Below the pieces are notes generated by a model. It was not told where the DNA came from and did not search any database. It saw nothing but the letters and a program-made list of their open reading frames with translations. From NCBI RefSeq assembly GCF_013426915.1, contig NZ_AP023180.1, positions 992,001 to 1,056,000 of the forward strand: a stretch of DNA of 64,000 bases, written 5' to 3'. This document shows positions 54,729-63,163 of the stretch, in pieces. Within the stretch, counting starts at the first letter, position 1. Each line of letters opens with the position of its first letter. The position numbers and the translations under genes were made by a program. This DNA is from Paraburkholderia sp. PGU19 (GTDB lineage: Bacteria > Pseudomonadota > Gammaproteobacteria > Burkholderiales > Burkholderiaceae).

Positions 54729-57044
54729 ATGTCTTCCGCGACCGAATCCGTCTATCGCCGACTCGGCATGAAGGCGCTGCTGGTGCATCACGAATTCGAC
54801 GCCCGCACGGCGAGCGGGCGCGCCGCGCAGTCGCTCGCCGCCGAACTGGAAGAGCGACACGTGCGTGTCGTGACAGCCACGTCGGCCGACGACGCCATAT
54901 CGGTCATCCGCTCTGATCCCTTGATCCAGTGCCTGCTGTTGAGCTGGGAACTCGGTGACGACGAGACTCGTCTGCAGGCGAAAAGTGTGCTCGACGCACA
55001 GCGGGTGCGCAGCGCGACCGTGCCCATCTTTCTGCTCGCGAGCCGTACGAGCGTCTCGACAGTGCCCGTCGACGCCATGCAAAAGGCCGACGACTTCATC
55101 TGGATGCTGGAAGACACCACGGCGTTTATCGCGGGGAGAATCATTGCGTCGATCGAGCGCTATCGCGAGACCGTGCTGCCGCCGATGTTCGCCGCGCTGG
55201 CACGTTTTTCAAAAGTATTCGAGTACTCATGGCACACGCCGGGACATACGGGTGGCACGGCGTTCATGAAGTCGACGGTTGGACAGGCGTTCTTCGAGTT
55301 CTTCGGCGAACAGCTGTTTCGCTCGGACCTGTCCATCTCCGTCGGCGAACTCGGCTCGCTGCTGGACCACAGCGGTTCGATCGGCGAAAGCGAGCGTTAC
55401 GCAGCCAGAGTGTTCGGCTCGCATCGCACCTATCACGTGACGAACGGCTCGTCGATGTCGAACCGCGTCATTCTGATGGCGAGTGTCACGCGCAACCAGA
55501 TCGCGCTGTGCGACCGCAATTGCCACAAATCCGCCGAGCACGCGATGACGATGTCGGGTGCGATACCGACGTATCTCGTGCCGTCGCGCAACCATTACGG
55601 GATCATTGGCCCGATCATGCCGGAGCGGCTCACGGCGGCAGCCATCCGTCTTCTGATCGAACAGAACCCGCTTGTCAGGAATCGCGAGGGCGTGGTGCCT
55701 ACGCCCGTTCACGCGCTCGTGACGAATTCAACGTATGACGGCCTCTGCTATAACGTCACGCGGCTGGAGGAATTGCTCGGTCAGAGCGTCGATCGGCTGC
55801 ACTTCGACGAAGCCTGGTATGGCTATGCGCGTTTTAATCCGCTCTACAAGGACCGCTTCGCCATGCACGGCGATCCCGCCGACCACGACGCCTCGAAGCC
55901 GACGGTATTTGCCACGCACTCCACGCACAAGCTGCTCGCGGCGTTGTCGCAGGCGTCGTTCATTCACATCCGCGATGGGCGGAATCCGATCGAACATGCG
56001 CGCTTCAACGAAGCGTACATGATGCACGCGTCGACCTCGCCGCAGTACGCGATCATCGCGTCCAACGATGTCAGTGCCGCGATGATGGACGGCCCCGGCG
56101 GCGAGGCGCTCACGGGCGACGCCATCCGCGAGGCAATTTCGTTCCGGCAGATGCTCGGCAGGCTGCACGCGCAGTTCGACGAGCAAAGCGACTGGTTCTT
56201 CAATGGCTGGCAGCCCGATGTCGTCCTCAATCGCAACACCGGCCGGCGCGTGCCATTCCATGAAGCCGACGAAGAACTGCTTGCAACTGATCCAAGCTGC
56301 TGGGTCCTCCATTCCAACGACATATGGCATGGTTTCGGCGCAATCGAAGATGGCTACTGCATGCTCGATCCGATCAAGGTCTCGATCCTGACACCGGGCG
56401 TCGCACCGCAAGGCGGGCTGACGTCAGTCGGCATTCCGGCATGCGTCGTCACCGCCTACCTGGCTCGACACGGCATCGTCGTCGAGAAGACCACCGACTT
56501 CACGATTCTGCTGCTGTTCTCGATTGGTATCACGAAGGGAAAATGGGGAACCCTCGTCAATACGCTGCTGGACTTCAAGAAAGACTACGACGCCAATCTG
56601 CCGCTGGATCAGGCCTTGCCGAATCTGACAGCGCGTTATCCGGAACGGTATGGCGGCCTCGGGTTACGCAATCTGTGCGACCTCATGTTCCGTGCAATGG
56701 GCGATCTGAAGACGACCGAAATGATGTCTCGTGGCTTCTCGACGCTTCCCGATCCTGAATACAGTCCTCAGGAGGCGTTCGAGTTGCTGGTGCACAACGA
56801 GGTGGAAACGCTGGATCTGTCGGAGATGGAAGGCCGCACGGTGGCAAATGCCGTCGTGCCCTATCCGCCCGGCATTCCGCTGTTGATGCCGGGTGAAAAT
56901 GCGGGCCCCGCCGATGGCCCGCTGCTCGGTTATCTGAAAGCGCTCGAACAGTACGACCTGCGCTTCCCTGGCTTCACACACGATACGCACGGCGTAGAAG
57001 TCGAGGACGGCGTCTATCGGATCGCATGTATCAGGAAACGGTAG
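54729..57044 (+). CDS. adiA: Arginine decarboxylase, AdiA-type (Orn/Lys/Arg decarboxylase family)
   Basis: 771 residues, complete. N-terminal wing, then WHTPGHTGGTAFMKS, NGSSMSNR, DRNCHKS, DEAWYGY and the PLP lysine in THSTHKLLAALSQAS (Lys 401), followed by RFNEAYMMHASTSPQY and SNDVSAAMMDGPGG. These closely match biodegradative arginine decarboxylase AdiA; lysine decarboxylase usually has QSTHKLLAAFSQAS and is an alternative. It would convert arginine to agmatine, consuming a proton. It ends RIACIRKR. It is 20 bases after the antiporter, forming an operon with the ornithine decarboxylase. Confidence 0.85.
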   Translation: MSSATESVYRRLGMKALLVHHEFDARTASGRAAQSLAAELEERHVRVVTATSADDAISVIRSDPLIQCLLLSWELGDDETRLQAKSVLDAQRVRSATVPIFLLASRTSVSTVPVDAMQKADDFIWMLEDTTAFIAGRIIASIERYRETVLPPMFAALARFSKVFEYSWHTPGHTGGTAFMKSTVGQAFFEFFGEQLFRSDLSISVGELGSLLDHSGSIGESERYAARVFGSHRTYHVTNGSSMSNRVILMASVTRNQIALCDRNCHKSAEHAMTMSGAIPTYLVPSRNHYGIIGPIMPERLTAAAIRLLIEQNPLVRNREGVVPTPVHALVTNSTYDGLCYNVTRLEELLGQSVDRLHFDEAWYGYARFNPLYKDRFAMHGDPADHDASKPTVFATHSTHKLLAALSQASFIHIRDGRNPIEHARFNEAYMMHASTSPQYAIIASNDVSAAMMDGPGGEALTGDAIREAISFRQMLGRLHAQFDEQSDWFFNGWQPDVVLNRNTGRRVPFHEADEELLATDPSCWVLHSNDIWHGFGAIEDGYCMLDPIKVSILTPGVAPQGGLTSVGIPACVVTAYLARHGIVVEKTTDFTILLLFSIGITKGKWGTLVNTLLDFKKDYDANLPLDQALPNLTARYPERYGGLGLRNLCDLMFRAMGDLKTTEMMSRGFSTLPDPEYSPQEAFELLVHNEVETLDLSEMEGRTVANAVVPYPPGIPLLMPGENAGPADGPLLGYLKALEQYDLRFPGFTHDTHGVEVEDGVYRIACIRKR

Positions 57045-57096
57045 ACGCGGCGGGTTTCGACGATCGTTCATGAATACAGCAGATCGCCCGGTTCAC

Positions 57097-57129
57097 GTCC
57101 TCGGCCCGCCATGCCAGCGGACCGAGGAC
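57097..57129. terminator. Stem-loop between convergent genes
   Basis: GTCCTCGG and CCGAGGAC form an 8-bp stem with an inner CCGC/GCGG extension, lying between the ends of the adiA gene and the lipoprotein gene. No T-run follows, so a bidirectional terminator is only possible. Confidence 0.35.
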
Positions 57130-57136
57130 GGCACGC

Positions 57137-57565
57137 TCACCGTCCCATGCGCCGATCGTAGCCGCGGGAGATGCGCTCAAGCAGTGCCGGGTCACGCGCG
57201 TTCGTCGAATTGAACTGCACGACCACGCTGCCATCGGCCTGCTGGCGCACGCTCGCCGTGACGGTGCTGCCGTCGAGTGTGCCGACCACGTTGCCCGTTG
57301 CCGGGTCCTGCACGGTAATCGCCAGGCCCTCGTCATGCATCGCCCCCGCTGCAGCCGAAAATGACCGGTCGAAGCTGGCCGGTGTCGTCGTGACAACCGC
57401 TCCCGGCGGCACCGCGTAATAGGGACACCCCGCCAGAAGAGACAACGTAGCGCAGAGGGTGACGAGCAAGACGCACTGCGCGAGAACACGCGCGCCTGTT
57501 TCCCGGCCCGGTCGAATCATGTCACCGAGGACTGCGTGAAATTGCCGCTTGCTCCATAGCGTCAT
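57137..57565 (-). CDS. Small lipoprotein, hypothetical
   Basis: About 142 residues. Lipobox LSLLAGC after a hydrophobic stretch (VLLVTLCATL), then a folded domain with SFDRSFSAAAGAMHDEGLAITVQDPATGNVVGTLDGSTVTASVRQQADGSVVVQF and the conserved-looking end LLERISRGYDRRMGR. The ATG 57565 has AAGGGG in front; the ATG at 57520 gives a shorter, more usual lipoprotein signal, and one start at 57613 is also possible. Function unknown. Confidence 0.7.
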   Translation of the reverse strand: MTLWSKRQFHAVLGDMIRPGRETGARVLAQCVLLVTLCATLSLLAGCPYYAVPPGAVVTTTPASFDRSFSAAAGAMHDEGLAITVQDPATGNVVGTLDGSTVTASVRQQADGSVVVQFNSTNARDPALLERISRGYDRRMGR

Positions 57566-57756
57566 CGCGAACCCCTTCGCCTGTACCCGGCAATCAGCAC
57601 CGTGTGTGTTCAAGAGAATACCTTCAGTGATTGAATCTCACATCGACATTCAGACCGTTTGTGTGCAAGTAAAGCTTAGTCTTGTTCCGTCATTTCCCGA
57701 TATGAATTGATTGTTTGCGCAAACTGTCCGGATGAAGATCGCACGACAGAGATGCA

Positions 57757-57784
57757 TTGAAAAAATAGCGCCGGATACTATGAT
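57757..57784 (+). promoter_or_regulatory. Sigma-70-type promoter for the EAL gene
   Basis: TTGAAA, 16 bases, TATGAT, matching -35 and -10 elements, about 98 bases before the ATG of the EAL protein. Just upstream, TTTGCGCAAA is a 10-base palindrome at about 57714-57723. Confidence 0.5.
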
Positions 57785-57881
57785 TTACGCTGACATGATG
57801 ATGCCGCGCGTTCGACCAGGATCGGACGGCAGTGCGTAATGCGCGTTCTCGTCCGCGGTTGTGCACAACAGGACTTGCCAG

Positions 57882-59477
57882 ATGCTCAAGCGACTGTCGA
57901 TCGTTTCGGCTTCCATTGCGCTTGGCTGCATTGCTTCCGTCGCGCCAGTACTGACCAGCATCTATATCGCGGACGAAGACGCCGAACGTCGGGAACAGGA
58001 CGATCTGCGGGAATTCGCTGCGAAAGCCGTGATGCGCGCGGAGCTCGTTTCCTATCAGGCACTGGCCGCCATTGCCGACATGGAGGCGGCACCCGGTGGC
58101 CCCTGCTCGCCCGCCCACATCGCGCAACTTGCCCGCGTGATCTTCAACTACCGGTACGTGCAGGACGCAGGTGCGTACGGCGGCGGACAATACTTGTGTT
58201 CGCCGCTGTTAGGCGACGTACGGTCGCAGCATCTGACGATGCCTGAGCCTGACCGGCGCAGCAACGACGGCTTTCTGATCTGGTACAGGCATAAAAACCC
58301 GCTCAGCAATGCGCGCCAGGACATTCAGGTGGGACGTAACGGCAATTACGTTTCGATCGACAGCCAGTCTTACGTCGATCTGATCGATCCGGCCCGAAGG
58401 CCGATCGCGGTGTTCAGCAGCGACACCAACGCGCTTCTGGCGTTGTCGACGGGTGCAGATGCGGCCGATATGCGCAATGCCTGGAAACAGGCGGGAAACG
58501 TCAGCAGCGACCAGTGGCACTATGCGATTGGCCGTTCGGCAACCCTGCCTCTCGCCGTGGTAGTCAAATCCCCACGTCGTAGCCTGCTCGGCAACTGGAC
58601 GGGATTGTTTGGCATGTGGCTCTCGATTGGTGTCGTGATGGGTGGGCTATTTGGCTGGCTTTCGTTCAGGAAGATCTCGCAGCAACTCTCCTTCCCGTCG
58701 ACGCTCGAATGGGCAATCGCCCGCAAGCGGATCGACGTGTGTTTTCAGCCTATCGTCAGGCTCGCGGATGGCGAATGCGTCGGCGTAGAAGCGCTGGTCC
58801 GATGGAAGCTGAACGGCCGTAACATCTCGCCCGAAATCTTCGTTGCAGTGGCCGAGCAAAACGGCCTTATTCAGCCGTTGACGGATCTCGTACTGGACAA
58901 AACGATTGACGAACTATCGACGCTCCTGCGTTCGCGCCCGTCGTTCTACGTTTCCATCAACGTGAGCGGTGAGGATCTGCAAACGAGCCGCTTCCTGGAT
59001 GTGCTCACCGCTCGACTGAGAGGAACGGGTATACGTCCCGCGCAGATCAGGATTGAATTGACGGAGCGCATCTTCCTGGATGCCGACACGACGCGACAAA
59101 CGATAGCGGCATTCAGACATGCCGGCCACCCGGTGTATATCGACGACTTCGGAACGGGATATTCCAGCCTGTCGTATCTGCAAACCTTCAAGATCGACGT
59201 CCTCAAAATCGACAAGTCGTTTATCGACACCATTGCACAGGATGCGGCATCGAGCATCGTCGCGCCTCATATCATCAGGATGGCGCACGAGCTAGGTGTG
59301 GAAATTCTGGCGGAGGGCGTGGAGCACGATGCGCAGGTCGACTATCTGGTCGCGAGAGGCGTGCAGTACGGACAGGGCTGGCTGTTCGCAAAGGCGATGC
59401 GCAGCAAGGAACTCATCGCGTGGCTCGGCGAACCCAGAACGCAGCTTGAGCCGATGAAACAGTGCGACGACCGTTGA
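57882..59477 (+). CDS. Cyclic di-GMP phosphodiesterase with CSS-type sensor and EAL domain
   Basis: 531 residues. Helix 1 (SIVSASIALGCIASVAPVLTSIYI), a periplasmic sensor of about 200 residues with paired cysteines (PCSP at 75 and YLCSPLL at 106, like the CSS-motif family, though the third letter is P), helix 2 at 243-262, then an EAL domain with all catalytic signatures: VEALVRW (Glu 303), IELTER, YIDDFGTGYSSL (Asp 421/422), LKIDKSFI (Lys 442) and AEGVE. It hydrolyses c-di-GMP to pGpG and probably reads periplasmic redox state through disulfide formation. It is 35 bases upstream of a GGDEF cyclase on the same strand. Confidence 0.92.
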   Translation: MLKRLSIVSASIALGCIASVAPVLTSIYIADEDAERREQDDLREFAAKAVMRAELVSYQALAAIADMEAAPGGPCSPAHIAQLARVIFNYRYVQDAGAYGGGQYLCSPLLGDVRSQHLTMPEPDRRSNDGFLIWYRHKNPLSNARQDIQVGRNGNYVSIDSQSYVDLIDPARRPIAVFSSDTNALLALSTGADAADMRNAWKQAGNVSSDQWHYAIGRSATLPLAVVVKSPRRSLLGNWTGLFGMWLSIGVVMGGLFGWLSFRKISQQLSFPSTLEWAIARKRIDVCFQPIVRLADGECVGVEALVRWKLNGRNISPEIFVAVAEQNGLIQPLTDLVLDKTIDELSTLLRSRPSFYVSINVSGEDLQTSRFLDVLTARLRGTGIRPAQIRIELTERIFLDADTTRQTIAAFRHAGHPVYIDDFGTGYSSLSYLQTFKIDVLKIDKSFIDTIAQDAASSIVAPHIIRMAHELGVEILAEGVEHDAQVDYLVARGVQYGQGWLFAKAMRSKELIAWLGEPRTQLEPMKQCDDR

Positions 59478-59512
59478 AACGCGGTGAATGCAGTCACTGA
59501 CTTTGACAAACG

Positions 59513-61363
59513 ATGCGGCGCTCATTCAACACAACTGTTAGCTGGTCGCTTAATCCCATCACACGCAAGTCGTGGCTGCGCCAGGCTTTGCCCGTATTTG
59601 CCGTGCTGGTTGCTTCAAATATCGTGGTCAATACCTACCAGTCCCTGCATGACTTTCGGGCGGCGGATCAACAGGCCGCACAGCGTCTGGATGTACAGAC
59701 TTCTCTCGTCCAACGGCTGGTCGAAGACCGCCTCCGGGATCTCAATGGGATGATGGCTGTCACGCGAACCCTGATCGACGCGGACAACCTCACCGATCAA
59801 TCCCTCCACGATGTGACTGAGACGCTGAAGGAGACACTGGGCGATTCGTCGATTGCAGTGTTTGACGGGAGTGCGCACCTCGTTGCCGAATCTCGCCCCG
59901 GCATCCGCAACGAAATACCCAACCTCACCACCATCCTGGATACGGTACGCGCCGACCCCGCCACCCACCTCTGGGTATCTGTTGTGTGGAGGCAGAGCGG
60001 CGCGCTGGTGATAGCAGAGGGCCATCGCAACCGGGCAGGGAAATTCGATGCCATCGCGGCCTATCTGATTCCCCTCGAACAGCACCTGCTCGAGGGCGTG
60101 AAGCTGGTGAATGGCACCGCGATCATATTGAGCGACAGCGAGCACCGCGTTATCGCGCGCTATCCCCATTATTCCGGATTGGCAATCGGACTTGCACTCG
60201 TGGAAGTCAATGCTACTCGCCAAGGGCCGATCCCGGGCACTTACTATGCGCGCTGGCGCTTTGACCCGAGTGAGCGTCTCGTCGCGACGCGCAGGATAGT
60301 GTTGGGACAAGCCGCTGGTTACTGGACACTGGATGTCGGCTACGCCGTCAGCAGCTACCGTGACAGTCTGCGGAACAGCATGTATATCAATCTCGCGGGC
60401 GCCACCCTGCTCCTGCTGATGTTGGCGGGCGGCGTGCTGCTGATCCGCCGCGAGCACCGCCTGCACGATCGGATCGAAAGATTTGCGGAAACGGTATTGA
60501 CCATCGTGCAAAACATGCCGACACCCGTCACGATCGTCGATATCAAAACGGAGAAAATCGTGCTGGCCAATGAAGCGCTGCTTGCACTGTTTGGCGCCTT
60601 AGCCGGTAAAGGCCAACCGTTTCCCCGGCTCTTTGCCGACGCCGGCAGTTGGACGCGAGTGCGTAACGTCGTGACGGACGAGCCCGTTCCTCTTCTCACG
60701 CGTGACGGAATCCGGCACATGCTCGTGCATTGCACCCGGCTTCGAACGGGCAATAAAGATGACGAACCGGATTCACTGCTCGTCACACTGGCGGATATCA
60801 CCCATCAACATCAGCTGCTTAAACAACTTCGCACTGAAGCCGACTCCGACGCGCTGACCGGGCTCGCCAATCGCCGGTATTTCGCAAAGGCAGCCGAAAA
60901 AGCAGTCGAACACGCACGACGTCATCACCGGCCGCTATCCGTTCTGGCATTGGACCTGGATTTCTTCAAACGCGTCAACGACACGTGGGGACATGCGGCG
61001 GGCGATCGCGTGCTCCAGGCGACTGCCCGATTGTTCGAAAACGCCCTTCGCGAAGACGATCTGGCGGCCAGACTTGGAGGCGAAGAGTTCGCTGCGATCC
61101 TGCTGGATACCGACCTCGAACAGGCGCGAATGATCGCTGAACGCATTCGTATCGCCATGCAGGACACGCCCATATCGCTCCAATCCGGAACGACGGTTTC
61201 GCAAACGCTCAGCATCGGGATCGCCCTGTACGATGAGAAAGAAAGCGATCTCAGCGCTACACAGGAACGCTCCGACGCGGCGTTGTACGCAGCCAAGAAT
61301 CAAGGACGCAACCGTGTTCAGATCTGGGTGCCTGACACAGCCTCGCCCTTGAATAAAGCGTAG
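59513..61363 (+). CDS. Diguanylate cyclase with dCache-type sensor, PAS and GGDEF domain
   Basis: 616 residues. Two helices (about 22-40 and 300-318) bracket a periplasmic sensor of the Cache type (DLNGMMAVTRTLIDADNL, GHRNRAGKFDAIAAYLIPLEQ), then a PAS-like section (VLTIVQNMPTPVTIVDIKTEKIVLANEALLALFG) and a GGDEF domain with DALTGLANRR, DLDFFKRVNDTWGH and ARLGGEEFA near residue 522. An inhibitory RxxD site (REDD) lies five residues before GGEEF, so product feedback is likely. It synthesises c-di-GMP, opposing the adjacent EAL protein. No ribosome site is obvious before the ATG. Confidence 0.92.
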   Translation: MRRSFNTTVSWSLNPITRKSWLRQALPVFAVLVASNIVVNTYQSLHDFRAADQQAAQRLDVQTSLVQRLVEDRLRDLNGMMAVTRTLIDADNLTDQSLHDVTETLKETLGDSSIAVFDGSAHLVAESRPGIRNEIPNLTTILDTVRADPATHLWVSVVWRQSGALVIAEGHRNRAGKFDAIAAYLIPLEQHLLEGVKLVNGTAIILSDSEHRVIARYPHYSGLAIGLALVEVNATRQGPIPGTYYARWRFDPSERLVATRRIVLGQAAGYWTLDVGYAVSSYRDSLRNSMYINLAGATLLLLMLAGGVLLIRREHRLHDRIERFAETVLTIVQNMPTPVTIVDIKTEKIVLANEALLALFGALAGKGQPFPRLFADAGSWTRVRNVVTDEPVPLLTRDGIRHMLVHCTRLRTGNKDDEPDSLLVTLADITHQHQLLKQLRTEADSDALTGLANRRYFAKAAEKAVEHARRHHRPLSVLALDLDFFKRVNDTWGHAAGDRVLQATARLFENALREDDLAARLGGEEFAAILLDTDLEQARMIAERIRIAMQDTPISLQSGTTVSQTLSIGIALYDEKESDLSATQERSDAALYAAKNQGRNRVQIWVPDTASPLNKA

Positions 61364-61518
61364 TTTCTGCGCCTCGGCCCGGAACTGGACACGTCGATCG
61401 CCAACGCCTTTTGTCCGCCTGTTTCAGCCGGTTCGGCTTGAAGCAGGAGGCGAAGAGAAATTCAGTATCGATTCCCGCCCGCTACTCCGACTCGAACACG
61501 GCCACCGCCAACGTCTGC

Positions 61519-61905
61519 CTACATCCCGCCCAAAGGCTTCTGCACGGTCAGTTTGTTGGTTACCGAAGTCACGCCCGGAACGCCCTTCGTGATCTCCACG
61601 ACCTTGTCGATCTGCGACGCATCGGTAACCGAGCCATTCAACGTTATCGCGCCGTCTTTCGCCGTAATGCCGATATTCCCGGCGCTGATCTCCTTTTGCT
61701 TTCCAATGGCCGCATACACTTTCCGACGCAGCGCCCGATCCGCTTTCCTTCCGGTAGGTGCGGCTGTACCGGACGCCGTCATCGCGGATGCGCCCGGTAC
61801 ACTGGCAGCCCCACTTGCGGGCTGACCCGACTGGGGCCATGCATTCATGGACGCTGCGACGAACAATGCCGCGACGGCCAGTTCAACTACGTGATTGCTC
61901 TTCAT
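61519..61905 (-). CDS. BON domain protein, exported
   Basis: 128 residues. Signal peptide ending with NAWPQ, a Ser/Ala/Gly-rich linker, then one BON domain with RRKVYAAIGKQKEISAGNIGITAKDGAITLNGSVTDASQIDKVVEITKGVPGVTSVTNKLTV. BON proteins bind phospholipid and stabilise the envelope under stress. AAGGGAG precedes the ATG. It lies just upstream of the porin stop but on the same strand and 30 bases away, so the two could be co-transcribed. Confidence 0.9.
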   Translation of the reverse strand: MKSNHVVELAVAALFVAASMNAWPQSGQPASGAASVPGASAMTASGTAAPTGRKADRALRRKVYAAIGKQKEISAGNIGITAKDGAITLNGSVTDASQIDKVVEITKGVPGVTSVTNKLTVQKPLGGM

Positions 61906-61935
61906 CGAATACTCCCTTTGATCTCATTGGCGGAC

Positions 61936-63080
61936 TCAGAACGCATGGCGAATGCCGATCATTGCCGCAGTGGTGGACTCTCCCGGCGCAACCGGCGCGC
62001 CGTAGATAATCGTCTGGTTCATGGTCCCCTTGTTGTCGACATAGCCGACCTGCGCGTAGGCCTTGGTCCGTTTGGACAGGTTGTATTCCGCGCCCACTGC
62101 GAATTCGCTCGAGTGGTTCGCTGAATTGTTCCGGTCCTTCAGGTAGTAGTAGCCGGACGTGATCTTGAGGCTAGGGTTGAACTGGTAGCCAAGGCCGCCC
62201 GATATCATTTCGAAATCGGCAGTATTGCTTTTTGCCGGATTCTTGCCGATACCGTACGACGCGGATATCGAAAATCCGCTGATCGTGTACATCGCGCCGA
62301 AATAGTAGAAACGGTTGTTGGCGAGACCGGTCGCGGGCACGGCGGGAGCGGCCGGATACGTCAGCGGGAACGGATTGGTATCGTGTCCGTTGTAGTACAC
62401 GGCAGACAGATTCAAACCGTAGTTCGAATATTTGAGCACGGCGGATTCACGCGTACCGCCCTGGAACTGACCGGCGACACCGCCCGGCGCGTACTCGAGC
62501 GCAAGCGAGGCGCCATAGAATTTCGGCGAATTGTAGACGAGCGCATTGCTGTCATACAGGGCGCCGATCGGGGCGTTGGTACTGGTGCCGGGCCAGCCGG
62601 CCGCCTGATTGATGCCCAGCCATGCGGTCAGGATACTGCCGAAATACTGAGCGCCGCGCACATCGGTTTCAGCCATCGCGTAGATCATCGGGATGATCTG
62701 CCGGCCGGCGTCGAACGCTCCGAACGGGCCGGATACGCCGACCGTCGCAAACTGGTTGAAGATCGCGGTCTGGCCCGGCGTATCGGCGAGACCGAACTTG
62801 CCATTCGTGGAGTTGAACACGCCCTGCAGCTTGAAGTTGATCTTGTAGCCGCCGCCGATATCCTCGCTGCCCTTCAGCCCCAGAAGCTGGCGTAAATGCC
62901 GCCGTCCTTGAGCTGATAAACGTGACCGAGGTTAGGCGCGTGCGGCAGAAACGTTGCCGCCGACGTGCTCTGATACAGCATCCCGGTGTCGATCACGCCG
63001 TACAGCGTGACCGACGATTGCGCATGAGCCGCCGTGGCGAAAATCGCCAGCGCAGCAGCGCAGCATGACTTCAATTTCAT
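61936..63080 (-). CDS. Trimeric outer-membrane porin, OmpC-like (one frameshift)
   Basis: 381 residues if one base is added at C4 62878-62881 (YASFWG to LKGSEDIGGGYK). The signal MKLKSCCAAALAIFATAAHA is followed by SSVTLYGVIDTGMLY, the standard opening of Burkholderia 16-strand porins; the end GIRHAF is the conserved C-terminal Phe strand. It also has PTQ-like FQGGTRESAVLKYSNYGLNLSAVYY. It lets small solutes pass the outer membrane. As given, translation stops after 68 residues. AGAGGAGA precedes the ATG. Confidence 0.9.
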
Positions 63081-63163
63081 TTTGTCTCCTCTGTTTCCAT
63101 GGTTGCCGGGATGTTCCCGGTCGTTTATTGATTGAATGAACGCGTACCTCTCAGGTTCGCATG

